This document shows positions 17,357 to 25,833 of a stretch of 64,000 bases of DNA, one piece after another. A model generated the notes under the pieces. That model was not told the origin of the DNA. It saw only the letters and a list, made by a program, of their open reading frames with translations, and made no database searches. Origin of the DNA: Allobosea thiooxidans (GTDB lineage: Bacteria; Pseudomonadota; Alphaproteobacteria; Rhizobiales; Beijerinckiaceae); contig NZ_FUYX01000001.1 of the NCBI RefSeq assembly GCF_900168195.1, positions 1 through 64,000 on the forward strand, in the 5' to 3' direction. A program made the translations under genes and the position numbers. How positions within the stretch are numbered: the first letter of the stretch is position 1; each line of letters opens with the position of its first letter.

Positions 17357-18499
17357 TCAATCCAGCGTGCTCCTGAACCGCATCAGCGCGACGCCCGCGA
17401 AGACCGGCACGAACAGGCTGAGATAGACCACCTCGTCGCCGATATCCCCGAGATCGGCGCCTTTCAGCATGATCGCGCGGATGATGCGCAGGAAATGCGT
17501 CAGCGGGAACAGCTCGCCCAGCGCCTGCGCCCAGCCCGGCATGCCGGCGAAGGGGAACATGAAGCCGGACAGCATCAGCGAGGGCAGGAAGAAGAAGAAG
17601 GTCAGCTGCATCGCCTGGAGCTGCGTGCGTGCCATCGTCGAGATGGTGTAGCCGAGCAGCACCAGCGCCAGCACGAAGACCAGCACGCAGGAGAGCAGCA
17701 GGCCGAGCCCGCCGAGAAACGGCACCGCGAAGAGCAGCTTGGCCGCGCCCAGCACGATCACCACCTGCACAGCCCCGACCGCGAGATAGGGCAGCACCTT
17801 GCCGAGCATGATCTCGCCGGCCGTCGCCGGCATCGCGAGCAGGTTCTCCATGGTGCCGCGCTCGATCTCGCGGGTCAGCGCCATCGACGTCATCATCACC
17901 ATGGTCATCTGCAGGATGACGCCGAGCAGCCCCGGCACGATGTTGTACTGGGTGATGTTCTCCGGATTGTAGCGGCGGTGGACGACGAAGGAGAGGCTGT
18001 CGCCTTCGCCTCCGGCCGGGTCGGTCACCGGCTCGCGCCCCTGCGCCCGGACCAGGGCGCGGCCGGCGATGGTGCCGAGCGCCGAGACCGCGCCGCTCGC
18101 CGCCGCCGGATCGGTGGCATCGGCCTCGACCAGGATGCGCGGCCGGTCGGCCCGCTCGACGCGGGTGCCGAAATCGCTGGGAATGGTGATGAGGAAGGAG
18201 ATCTCGCCCTTCGCCATCAGGCTCTCGGCCTCGGCGGCGCTCTGCGGCCGCTGGCCGAAGCGATAATAGTTCGAGACCTCCAGCGCCGAGACCACCGCCC
18301 GGGTGTAGCGATCCTGTCCGAGGGCCAGGATCGCCGCCGGCAGGCCGCGCGGGTCGTTGTTGATGGCATAGCCGAAGAGCAGGAGCTGGATGACCGGAAC
18401 CGCCAACATCATGGCGAAGGTGATGCGGTCGCGCCGCATCTGCACGAACTCCTTGGCCAGCATCGCGCCGAGCCGGCGGGACGAGAACAGGCCGGTCAT
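17357..18499 (-). CDS. ABC-2 type transporter permease
   Basis: This 380-residue membrane protein is the channel of an export ABC system. It has one N-terminal membrane helix (about residues 23-45), a long periplasmic loop (about 50-175) and five further helices toward the C-terminus, the layout of the ABC-2/YhhJ-YbhR class. The conserved EIERGTMENLLAMPATAGEIMLGK segment precedes helix 3. Its start overlaps the stop of the ATPase gene (ATGA), so translation is coupled. With the upstream HlyD protein it resembles the ybhGFSR exporter of Escherichia coli, but with one permease. Confidence 0.88.
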   Translation of the reverse strand: MTGLFSSRRLGAMLAKEFVQMRRDRITFAMMLAVPVIQLLLFGYAINNDPRGLPAAILALGQDRYTRAVVSALEVSNYYRFGQRPQSAAEAESLMAKGEISFLITIPSDFGTRVERADRPRILVEADATDPAAASGAVSALGTIAGRALVRAQGREPVTDPAGGEGDSLSFVVHRRYNPENITQYNIVPGLLGVILQMTMVMMTSMALTREIERGTMENLLAMPATAGEIMLGKVLPYLAVGAVQVVIVLGAAKLLFAVPFLGGLGLLLSCVLVFVLALVLLGYTISTMARTQLQAMQLTFFFFLPSLMLSGFMFPFAGMPGWAQALGELFPLTHFLRIIRAIMLKGADLGDIGDEVVYLSLFVPVFAGVALMRFRSTLD

Positions 18500-19422
18500 G
18501 CCGCCCGCTCCTGCGCACCACTCATGAACTTGATGAAGACGTCCTCGAGGCTTGTCTCGCCCGGTTCGACGCGGAGGCCGGTCTCGCGCGAAAGCGGTTC
18601 GAGCGCCGCCTCGAGCTTCGCCCGGTCGGTGCCGACGACATGCAGCGTCGCCCCGAATGGGGCGACCTGCTCGACGCCGTCGGCGGCCGCCAGCACCCTC
18701 ATTTGCGCGGGTTTCACGGCGCCATGGACGACGAAGGTGACGAGGCCCGAGCCATGCACCACCTCCTCCACCGTCCCGGTCGCCAGCATCCGGCCATAGG
18801 CGATGTAGCCGATGCGGTGGCAGCGCTCGGCCTCGTCCATGTAATGGGTCGAGACGAGGACCGTCATGCCGTCGCCGGCGAGGCGATGGATCTCGTCCCA
18901 GAATTCGCGCCGCGCCTTCGGGTCGACGCCGGCGGTCGGCTCGTCGAGCAGCAGGAGCTTCGGCTGGTGCATGATGCAGGCGGCCAGAGCCAGACGCTGC
19001 TTCCAGCCGCCGGAAAGCGTGCCGGCGAGCTGGTCCTGGCGCGAGGCAAGCCCGAGCCCTTCCAGCGTCTTCGCCACCGCCTGCTCCGCGGGCTTGAGTC
19101 CATAGAGCCGGGCGACGAAGATCAGGTTCTCGGCGATGGTCAGGTCTTCGTAGAAGGAGAAGCGCTGCGTCATGTAGCCGACCTGGCGCTTGATCGCGGC
19201 GCTCTGCGTGCGGACATCGAGGCCGAGCACCGTGCCCTCCCCGGCATCGGGCTTGAGCAGCCCGCAGATCATCCGGATCGTCGTCGTCTTGCCCGAGCCG
19301 TTCGGGCCGAGGAAGCCGACGATCTCGCCCGTCGCCACCGCGAGATCGACATCGTCGACCACCGTGCGCTTGCCGAAGCGCTTGGTCATGCCGCGCACGT
19401 CGATGGCAAGGCTCGTGCTCAC
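18496..19422 (-). CDS. ABC exporter ATP-binding protein
   Basis: This 308-residue ATPase powers the export system. Walker A is GPNGSGKTT (residues 39-47), the signature is LSGGW (136-140), and Walker B with the catalytic Glu is LLLLDE (156-161). The D-loop (AGVD) and H-loop (STHYMDEAERC) are present. A C-terminal domain of about 90 residues matches the DUF4162-like tail of such exporters. The start is taken as GTG at 19422, overlapping the HlyD stop codon; an ATG 33 bp inside would cut off the first strand. Confidence 0.9.
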   Translation of the reverse strand: MSTSLAIDVRGMTKRFGKRTVVDDVDLAVATGEIVGFLGPNGSGKTTTIRMICGLLKPDAGEGTVLGLDVRTQSAAIKRQVGYMTQRFSFYEDLTIAENLIFVARLYGLKPAEQAVAKTLEGLGLASRQDQLAGTLSGGWKQRLALAACIMHQPKLLLLDEPTAGVDPKARREFWDEIHRLAGDGMTVLVSTHYMDEAERCHRIGYIAYGRMLATGTVEEVVHGSGLVTFVVHGAVKPAQMRVLAAADGVEQVAPFGATLHVVGTDRAKLEAALEPLSRETGLRVEPGETSLEDVFIKFMSGAQERAA

Positions 19423-20378
19423 CGCGGCCTCCGCAGCATCGCGTCGACGATCTGCCCCGGCTGAAGCGGGGACAGCGCCCCGCCATCCGGCCGTGCCTCG
19501 ACGAGATAGACCAGCTTCTGGCGCGTCTGCGCCGAATAGATCACGGGCGGCGTGAACTCGGGCTGCGGCGAGACATAGGTCACGGTTGCGCTCAGCCCCG
19601 GAGCGCAGCCGTCGCAGCGGACCTGCAGCTGCATCCCGGGCTTCACGCTGGAGATCCACACCTCCGGCACATAGAGCATCAGTTTGGCCGCGCCGTCCGG
19701 CAGCATCAGGAGCACCGGCGCGCTCGGCCCGGCAAGTTCGCCGACGCGGCGCAGCACGTCGCTGATCCGGCCGTCCGAGGGCACGACGAGTTCGCGCTGC
19801 GACAGCCGCCAGCGAGCCTGCGCCAGCGCCGCCTTTGCCTGCTCGACCGCGTTCTCGCTCGCCTTGATCTCCTCCGGGCGGGCCGCCAGCCGCGCGACCG
19901 CCAGATTGGCGACGAACTCCCGCACGCGCGCGCTGGCGACGTCCCGTGCGGTCAGCGCCTGGTCGAGATCGGCCTGGGACGAGACCCCGCGCCGGAAAAG
20001 ATCCTGACGGCGCTCCAGCGCCCGTTCGCTCTCGCGCTCCTGCGCTCTGCCGGAGGCCAGGCTTGCCTCGATCACCGCGATCTCTTCCGGGCGCTTGCCG
20101 ATGCGCAGATTGTCGAGCTGCGCCTGCGCCTGCACCAGCCGCGCCTCGCTTTCGGCGACGGCGTTCTCGGCATCGGCCTTTTCGAGGACGGCGACGACCT
20201 TGCCGGCCTCGACCCGGTCATCGCGGCGCACCTCGATATGCTCGATCCGCGCGGTGTCGATCGGGCCGAGCCGCACATATTCGCCTTCGACATAGCCGGC
20301 GATCCGCAGCGCATCCGCCCCGCAGGCGGAAAAGCTCGCCGCGATCAGCCCGAACGAGCAGAGGAAACCGAGGATCAT
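19419..20378 (-). CDS. HlyD-family periplasmic adaptor (membrane fusion protein)
   Basis: This 319-residue adaptor links the inner-membrane exporter to an outer-membrane channel. It has an N-terminal membrane or lipid anchor (hydrophobic residues 1-18 with C19), a lipoyl-like segment (YVEGEYVRLGPID), a long coiled coil (about residues 65-190) and a barrel domain with the conserved VPSDGRISDVLRRVGELAGP. It starts inside the TetR stop (ATGA) and ends overlapping the ATPase start, so all four genes form one tightly coupled operon. No outer-membrane factor is encoded nearby. Confidence 0.87.
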   Translation of the reverse strand: MILGFLCSFGLIAASFSACGADALRIAGYVEGEYVRLGPIDTARIEHIEVRRDDRVEAGKVVAVLEKADAENAVAESEARLVQAQAQLDNLRIGKRPEEIAVIEASLASGRAQERESERALERRQDLFRRGVSSQADLDQALTARDVASARVREFVANLAVARLAARPEEIKASENAVEQAKAALAQARWRLSQRELVVPSDGRISDVLRRVGELAGPSAPVLLMLPDGAAKLMLYVPEVWISSVKPGMQLQVRCDGCAPGLSATVTYVSPQPEFTPPVIYSAQTRQKLVYLVEARPDGGALSPLQPGQIVDAMLRRPR

Positions 20379-21037
20379 GGCGTGTCTCCCCGCGCGGCGA
20401 GGACGGAGGCGGCCACGGCGGCGCGGATGATGCCCGCGATGGCCTCCCCCTCCTCCACGCCGATCGCCTGCCAGCCCATGCGCCGCATCACCGCCGGGCG
20501 CGCGAGCCGGAAATAGAGGACCTGCCCGATCATCGCGAAGACCGAGAGCCTGGTCGCGGGCGCCTCCGCTTCCGTGCCTGCCGCCGCCGCCCACAGGGCG
20601 CAGAGCCGGCCATGGACCGGCCCGACCAGGCCCTCGTAGAGCAACTCGAAAGCCGGTGTCGGCTCCATCATTTCGCGCACGACGAAGCGGGCGATCGTTT
20701 CGCTCTCGGGCGCGCGCGCGGCGAAGGCCGTTACCCGGCCGACGGCGGCGAGGATGGCCTCCAGCGCCGCGTCCGGGTCGAGGTCGGGCGGTAGCGGCGG
20801 CAGCGGCTCCGGCCCCAGCACCTGCCTCTGCATCGTCGCGACGATGGTCTCCGCACAGGCCTGGCGCAGCCCGTCCTTGCCGCCGAAATGATAGGCGATA
20901 CCGGCGCTGTTGACCCCGGCCGCCCTGGCGATGTCGCGGATCGAGCTCGCTTCGTAACCGTGGCGGCCGAACAGATCGAGCCCGGCGCGGATCAGGGCCT
21001 CGCGCGTTCCCGCGTCCTTCTCGGAATTGGCTTTCAT
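20375..21037 (-). CDS. TetR-family regulator of the export operon (CecR-like)
   Basis: This 220-residue regulator has an N-terminal helix-turn-helix (about residues 10-58; ASSIRDIARAAGVNSAGIAYHFGGKDGLRQAC) and a C-terminal effector domain of the DUF1956 kind found in CecR. It heads the HlyD-ATPase-permease operon, the same order as cecR-ybhGFSR in Escherichia coli, where the regulator responds to certain antibiotics. The ATG at 21037 gives the standard length; a longer frame would read through the palindromic operator. It probably represses its own operon through that palindrome. Confidence 0.88.
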   Translation of the reverse strand: MKANSEKDAGTREALIRAGLDLFGRHGYEASSIRDIARAAGVNSAGIAYHFGGKDGLRQACAETIVATMQRQVLGPEPLPPLPPDLDPDAALEAILAAVGRVTAFAARAPESETIARFVVREMMEPTPAFELLYEGLVGPVHGRLCALWAAAAGTEAEAPATRLSVFAMIGQVLYFRLARPAVMRRMGWQAIGVEEGEAIAGIIRAAVAASVLAARGDTP

Positions 21038-21062
21038 GCCTTCGATGATACGCCCGATCCAG

Positions 21063-21088
21063 AATTCAATCAATCGATTGATTGAATT
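21063..21088. promoter_or_regulatory. Perfect 26-bp palindrome, probable TetR operator
   Basis: The half-site aattcaatcaatc is followed immediately by its exact complement, giving a 26-bp perfect palindrome 26 bp upstream of the TetR start codon. It is A/T-rich in a GC-rich setting. Size, symmetry and position fit the operator of an autoregulated TetR repressor. Confidence 0.82.
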
Positions 21089-21207
21089 TATGAGGCAGCC
21101 GGCTGCCCGGCGGCGGACGGATTTCCGCGACTCGCGGGGACGCCGTGACATGACTCACGCGGGAGAATGGTCTAAGGGCTGCCGACCCCTGTTCCCTTCC
21201 CCGCCCG

Positions 21208-22581
21208 ATGCTCTTCAACTCCTTCGCATTCCTGCTCGCCTTCCTGCCGCTGGCGCTCGCGCTGCACTGGCTGGCGGAGCGTTTCGCTCCGAGCTGGCGC
21301 CTGCCGGTGCTGGTGGCGCTGTCCTTCGCCTTCTACGGCTACTGGGACTGGCGCTTCCTGCCGCTGCTCGCGCTCTCGATCGGGCTGAACTGGCTGATCG
21401 CGGAAGGCTTCCAGAGGACCAAGGCGAGCGGGCTGATCACGCTGGCGATCGTGCTGAACCTCGCCGTTCTGGCGGTGTTCAAGTACTTCAACTTCTTCGC
21501 CGATCTCGCTGGAATGATTCCGGGATTGCCGGCGCCGAAATTCGATATCGCGCTGCCGCTCGGCATCTCCTTCTTCACCTTCCACCACATCATGTACCTG
21601 ACGGATCTCAGGCGCGGACAGGCGCCGCGCTACGATCTCGTCCGCTACGCGCTCTACATCGCCTTCTTCCCGCAGGTGCTCGCCGGCCCGCTCGTGCGCT
21701 GGCGCGAGATCATGCACCAGCTCGACGAACGGCCCTATCAGCGCTCCGACGCGGCCGAGCGGATCGCACGCGGCCTGATGCTGCTGACCTTCGGCCTCGC
21801 CAAGAAAGTCCTGATCGGCGATCCGCTCGCGGAATACGCCAACCCCGTCTTCGCCGCCGCCGCGGCCGGCAAGGTCGTCAGCATGGCGGAAGCCTGGCAG
21901 GCGACGCTCGCCTTCACCTTCCAGATCTATTTCGACTTCTCCGGCTACACTGATATGGCGCTGGGTCTGGCTTTGCTCTTCGGCGTCGTCCTGCCGCAAA
22001 ACTTCGATGCGCCCTATCGCTCGTTCTCGATCCAGGATTTCTGGCGGCGCTGGCACATGACGCTGTCGCGCTTCCTGCGCGACTATCTCTACATCCCCCT
22101 CGGCGGTTCGCGCAGCGGCCTGCCCACCCAGGTCTGGGCGCTGTTCGCCACCATGGCGCTGGGCGGCCTCTGGCATGGCGCCGGCCTGACCTTCGTCGCC
22201 TGGGGCGTGGCGCATGGCCTCGCGCTGATCGTCGCGCTGTTCTGGCGCCGCGCCGGGCTGCCGATGCCGGCCGCGCTCGGCTGGTTGCTGACCTTCCTGT
22301 TCGTGATGTTCTGCTGGGTGTTGTTCCGCGCCGCGAACTTCGAGGCGGCGCTCACCATCTACAAGGGCCTCTTCGGCCTCGCCCCGGTCGGCACGGGTTT
22401 CAAATGGCGGGCGCTGCTGCCGGCCGCAGCCTTCGCCATCATCGGGCCGACCGCCTGGAACCTCGTCCACAAGCTGCCGCCGGCCCGCTGGCTCGCCGTC
22501 GTGCTGGGCCTGCTGTTCGTCATCATCCTGCTGAAGATCGGCGAAGACGCCAATTATGAGTTCATCTACTTCCAGTTCTGA
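21208..22581 (+). CDS. MBOAT-family O-acyltransferase (AlgI-like)
   Basis: This 457-residue protein with about ten membrane helices belongs to the MBOAT family and is closest in layout to AlgI, which passes acetyl groups across the membrane for polysaccharide O-acetylation. The invariant histidine is H323 in GGLWHGAGLTFVAWG; the second signature WRRWHMTLSRFLRDYLYIPLGGSR precedes it. The gene overlaps the next gene by 26 bp, so they should work together. The polymer that is modified is not identifiable, because no polysaccharide synthase genes are adjacent. Confidence 0.9.
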   Translation: MLFNSFAFLLAFLPLALALHWLAERFAPSWRLPVLVALSFAFYGYWDWRFLPLLALSIGLNWLIAEGFQRTKASGLITLAIVLNLAVLAVFKYFNFFADLAGMIPGLPAPKFDIALPLGISFFTFHHIMYLTDLRRGQAPRYDLVRYALYIAFFPQVLAGPLVRWREIMHQLDERPYQRSDAAERIARGLMLLTFGLAKKVLIGDPLAEYANPVFAAAAAGKVVSMAEAWQATLAFTFQIYFDFSGYTDMALGLALLFGVVLPQNFDAPYRSFSIQDFWRRWHMTLSRFLRDYLYIPLGGSRSGLPTQVWALFATMALGGLWHGAGLTFVAWGVAHGLALIVALFWRRAGLPMPAALGWLLTFLFVMFCWVLFRAANFEAALTIYKGLFGLAPVGTGFKWRALLPAAAFAIIGPTAWNLVHKLPPARWLAVVLGLLFVIILLKIGEDANYEFIYFQF

Positions 22582-23587
22582 GCCGGCCGGCAAGCCCGCT
22601 CAGGCGGCGAGGTGGACGGGCTTCACCGCGACCTTCCTGACGGCGGCGGCGGTGGCCGTCGCCAGCTTCCTGGCTTTCGCCTTCCTGCTCGATCCCTACG
22701 ATTCAGGGCGTTCCCCGCTGCAGCTGAAGGAGGGCGTGCGCCCGCAAGGGCCGCGCACCGCTTTGGCGAGCCGCGGCCGCGACCCGGCCTTCACCGGCGC
22801 GATCTTCGGCAATTCCCATATCCAGCTGATCTCGCCGGAGGAATTACGCCGCCAGACAGGCATTCCCTTCGTCTCGCTGATCGCGCCGGCGACCATGCCG
22901 AAGGAGACCTTCGCGACGATCGACTGGTTCCTGCGCCATCACCGCCAGACACCGCCGAAGGCGATGGTGATCGGCATCGACAATTACTGGTGCACCGCCA
23001 ACCCCGCCCTGCCCAACGAGAAGCCCTTCCCGTTCTGGCTCATGAGCCGCAGCCTGCCCGAATATCTCGGCGGGCTCCTGCGCTTCGACCTGATCGAGGA
23101 GCTGCCGCGCCGCATCGGCTACCTCGCATCCGGCAAGGCCGACCGCGCCCGGCCCGACGGCTACTGGGACTACGAATCGGGCTACAGCGTCCAGGGTTAT
23201 GACGCCGTTCCCGAGCTGCGCGGCCGGCTCGACAAGCCGCTTGAGACCGGCGGCGGCAACATCGACGGCCCGTTCCCGGCAGCGACCGGCCTAGAGGCGC
23301 TGATCGCCTCCGCGCCGGCGCAGACCAAGCTGATTCTCGTGCGCCCACCGGTCTATGCCACGGCCCTGCCGAAGCCCGGCACAGCGGACGCCGCCGCCGA
23401 TGCGGCCTGCCGCAAGGCCTTCGGCGATCTGGCCGCCCGCCGGCCGCGCACGGCACTGGTCGATTGGCGCGTGGACCGGCCCGAACTGCACGATCCGAAG
23501 CTCTTCTTCGACCATAGTCACTATCGCCAACCGATCGCACGGCTGATCGAAGCCGACATCGCGCGGGCGATTCAGGCCGTGGACTGA
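22556..23587 (+). CDS. Membrane-anchored SGNH-like partner of the MBOAT protein
   Basis: This 343-residue protein has one N-terminal membrane helix (about residues 22-45) and a periplasmic domain. GNSH (residues 85-88) and DHSH (319-322) are placed like the catalytic Ser and Asp-His pair of SGNH hydrolases, so S87, D319 and H322 may form the triad. Proteins of this type (AlgX, DltD, PatB-like) take acyl groups from an MBOAT partner and attach them to the final substrate. The overlap with the MBOAT gene supports this role. The family assignment is inferred from motifs and context. Confidence 0.7.
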   Translation: MSSSTSSSEPAGKPAQAARWTGFTATFLTAAAVAVASFLAFAFLLDPYDSGRSPLQLKEGVRPQGPRTALASRGRDPAFTGAIFGNSHIQLISPEELRRQTGIPFVSLIAPATMPKETFATIDWFLRHHRQTPPKAMVIGIDNYWCTANPALPNEKPFPFWLMSRSLPEYLGGLLRFDLIEELPRRIGYLASGKADRARPDGYWDYESGYSVQGYDAVPELRGRLDKPLETGGGNIDGPFPAATGLEALIASAPAQTKLILVRPPVYATALPKPGTADAAADAACRKAFGDLAARRPRTALVDWRVDRPELHDPKLFFDHSHYRQPIARLIEADIARAIQAVD

Positions 23588-23668
23588 CCGAAAATCAGCG
23601 AAAATGGCCGCTTTTTGCCCCGCTGGGACGAATCTTGCAGGAAGCGGTTGAAGGCCTGTCGGAAGCGA

Positions 23669-23697
23669 TTGTTCCGCTTGAAACGGATCGCTATAAG
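23669..23697 (+). promoter_or_regulatory. Candidate dksA promoter
   Basis: TTGTTC (23669-23674) and TATAAG (23692-23697) are 17 bp apart and lie about 70 bp before the dksA start. The GCTATAAGG context fits housekeeping promoters of alphaproteobacteria. Confidence 0.5.
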
Positions 23698-23768
23698 GGC
23701 GCCAAATCGGCTCACCCTCCCGCGGCACAGCCGGTGGGCGTGTGACAGGACCAGCAGAGAGCGCGCCC

Positions 23769-24191
23769 ATGTCGAAGCAGATCCTTCTCGATGCGGACTA
23801 CAAGCCGAGCGATGACGAGCCGTTCATGAACGATCGTCAGCGCGAATATTTCCGGGGCAAGCTCCTCGCCTGGAAGGACGAGATCCTGAAGGAGGCGAAG
23901 GAGACCCTCGTCACGCTGCAGAGCGAGAGCGAGAATCACCCTGATATCGCCGACAGGGCATCCTCCGAAACCGACCGCGCCATCGAGCTGCGCGCCCGCG
24001 ACCGCCAGCGCAAGCTGATCGCCAAGATCGACGCCGCCATCGCCCGCATCGACGACGGCTCCTACGGCTTTTGCGAGGAAACCGGCGAGCCGATCTCGCT
24101 GAAGCGCCTCGAAGCCCGCCCGATCGCGACCCTTTCGCTCGAGGCGCAGGAACGCCACGAGCGCAACGAGCGCGTCTTCCGCGACGATTGA
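23769..24191 (+). CDS. dksA: RNA polymerase-binding regulator DksA
   Basis: DksA binds RNA polymerase through its secondary channel and works with ppGpp to adjust rRNA and amino-acid promoters. The 140-residue product has the coiled-coil arm (about residues 25-95, with DIADRASSETDRAIELRARDRQ at the tip region) and the C-terminal globular part GSYGFCEETGEPISLKRLEARP. Only one of the four zinc cysteines remains, the pattern common in alphaproteobacterial DksA proteins. The ATG at 23769 is preferred to a GTG nine codons earlier. In this order dksA often lies next to flagellar genes, as here. Confidence 0.92.
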   Translation: MSKQILLDADYKPSDDEPFMNDRQREYFRGKLLAWKDEILKEAKETLVTLQSESENHPDIADRASSETDRAIELRARDRQRKLIAKIDAAIARIDDGSYGFCEETGEPISLKRLEARPIATLSLEAQERHERNERVFRDD

Positions 24192-24220
24192 GACTGAGCC
24201 GCTCGCCACGCCGTTTCCGA

Positions 24221-24249
24221 GGCCCCGTTCCCCAGGAGCGGGGCCTTTT
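24221..24249 (+). terminator. Rho-independent terminator of dksA
   Basis: GGCCCCG (24221-24227) pairs with CGGGGCC (24239-24245) and is followed by TTTT, 30 bp beyond the dksA stop. Confidence 0.85.
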
Positions 24250-24374
24250 GCATGGTGGCGAGCGCTGGTGCGGCGACCATCGCCCGTTGCTGACCCGCCT
24301 TGTCAGCAAGGCGCCTACTCATGCCGCCTTCCCTGCCGCAGACTGGCGGGATCGCCAGCGTGCCGGAGGGCCCC

Positions 24375-25640
24375 ATGTCACAGGACGCATTGTTCGAACG
24401 GCTCTGGAACGGCTCCGCCCGGATGGAGGAATGGACCGAGGCAGTCTCGCAGGGCGCGCTTACCGCCGTCGCTGACGACATCGTCACCGTCCACACGACC
24501 TATTTCTGCGGCAGCGTCACCGCCATCCGGACGACGGAAGGGCTGGTGCTGATCGACACCGCCAAGCCCGACACGGCCAGGCGGACCCTGGAGGTCGTCC
24601 GCTCCTGGGATGACGGGCCGATCCACACGGTCATCTTCACCCATGGCCATATCGACCATACCAGCGGCATCACCGTCATCGATGCGGAGGCCGATGCCCG
24701 CGGCTGGCCGCGGCCGCGAATCGTCGCGCATCGCAACGTCGCCCGCCGGATGCAGCGCTACGCGGATACGCAAGGCTTCAACAGCCATGTCCAGGGCCAG
24801 CAATTCGACATGCCCGGCTATGTCTACCCGATCGGCCAGAGGCGGCCGGACGAGGTCTATGACGAGGCGCTGACGCTGGAGATCGGCGGCGAGCGCATCG
24901 AGCTCTTCCATGGGCGCGGCGAGACCGACGACGCGACGATCGTCTGGCTGCCCGAGCGGCGCGTCCTCGCCAGCGGCGACTTCGTCATCTGGGTGTTCCC
25001 GAATGCCGGCAATCCGCGCAAGGTCCAGCGCTACGCCGCCGAATGGGCGCTTGCGCTGCGCCGTATCGAGAGCCTGAAGCCCGCGGTGCTGATTCCCGGC
25101 CACGGCCCCGTGGTGTTCGGCGAGGCGCGCATCGCCCAGATGGTCGGGGACGGTGCCGCCGCGCTGGAACATCTCGTCCGCGAAACACTCGGCCTGATGA
25201 ATCGCGGCGCCTCCCTCGACGAGGTCCTCCACGCGGTCAGGCTGCCCGATGCCTATCTGGCGAAGCCCTATCTGCTGGCGAAATACGACGACCCGGAGTT
25301 CCTCGTCCGCGGCATCTATCATCTCTATGGCGGCTGGTTCGACGGCGATGCGGCGCATCTCAAGCCAGCCAGGACGGCCGAGCTCGCGGCCGAGATCGCC
25401 ACTCTCGCCGGCGGCGCCGACCGGCTGGCCGAACGGGCGCGCGCCTTGTCGGAATCCGGCCGGATGCGCCTCGCCGTAGCGCTCATCGAGCTCGCCGGAG
25501 CGAGTGCGCCCGATGATCGCCGGATCCAGGCCGATCGCGCGGCCATCCTCCAGAAGGCGATCGATGGCGAAGGCTCGCTGATGGGCAAGGCCTTCCTGGC
25601 GGTGTCGCAGCGTGAAGCCGCCCGGCGCTCCGGCGGCTGA
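24375..25640 (+). CDS. Metallo-beta-lactamase-fold hydrolase, alkyl-sulfatase-like
   Basis: This 421-residue protein has a zinc-binding MBL domain with HGHIDH at residues 90-95 (THGHIDH), a further GRGETDD loop, the GDFVIWV strand and PGHGP, then a C-terminal region like the alkyl sulfatase dimerisation domain (PYLLAKYDDPEFLVRGIYHLYGGWFDGD). Proteins of this type cleave sulfate esters such as alkyl sulfates, but many members have other substrates. There is no signal peptide, so it should be cytoplasmic. The ATG at 24375 has a GGAGGG site; longer starts fall near the dksA terminator. Confidence 0.82.
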   Translation: MSQDALFERLWNGSARMEEWTEAVSQGALTAVADDIVTVHTTYFCGSVTAIRTTEGLVLIDTAKPDTARRTLEVVRSWDDGPIHTVIFTHGHIDHTSGITVIDAEADARGWPRPRIVAHRNVARRMQRYADTQGFNSHVQGQQFDMPGYVYPIGQRRPDEVYDEALTLEIGGERIELFHGRGETDDATIVWLPERRVLASGDFVIWVFPNAGNPRKVQRYAAEWALALRRIESLKPAVLIPGHGPVVFGEARIAQMVGDGAAALEHLVRETLGLMNRGASLDEVLHAVRLPDAYLAKPYLLAKYDDPEFLVRGIYHLYGGWFDGDAAHLKPARTAELAAEIATLAGGADRLAERARALSESGRMRLAVALIELAGASAPDDRRIQADRAAILQKAIDGEGSLMGKAFLAVSQREAARRSGG

Positions 25641-25673
25641 GCCGCGGCTGCAACCTCGCCGCTGATGGGGAAA

Positions 25674-25702
25674 GCCCCGCGTCGGGAGAACGCGGGGCTT
25701 CT
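25674..25702. terminator. Hairpin between MBL hydrolase and flgH genes
   Basis: GCCCCGCG (25674-25681) pairs perfectly with CGCGGGGC (25691-25698), with TTCT on one side and AAA on the other. It lies between two convergent genes and may end transcripts from both, though the T-runs are short. Confidence 0.6.
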
Positions 25703-25833
25703 GGCCGCCTGCCTTGATAGCTTGGGGAGCGTGGCGAGCGGCCGGGGCTGTCGGCGGCTCGGGAGAGACCGCCGGCCGAACCGGCGCGGAGACAAGGGGG
25801 AGCGTTCCGCGCCGTCCGGATCGGGAAGGGGGC

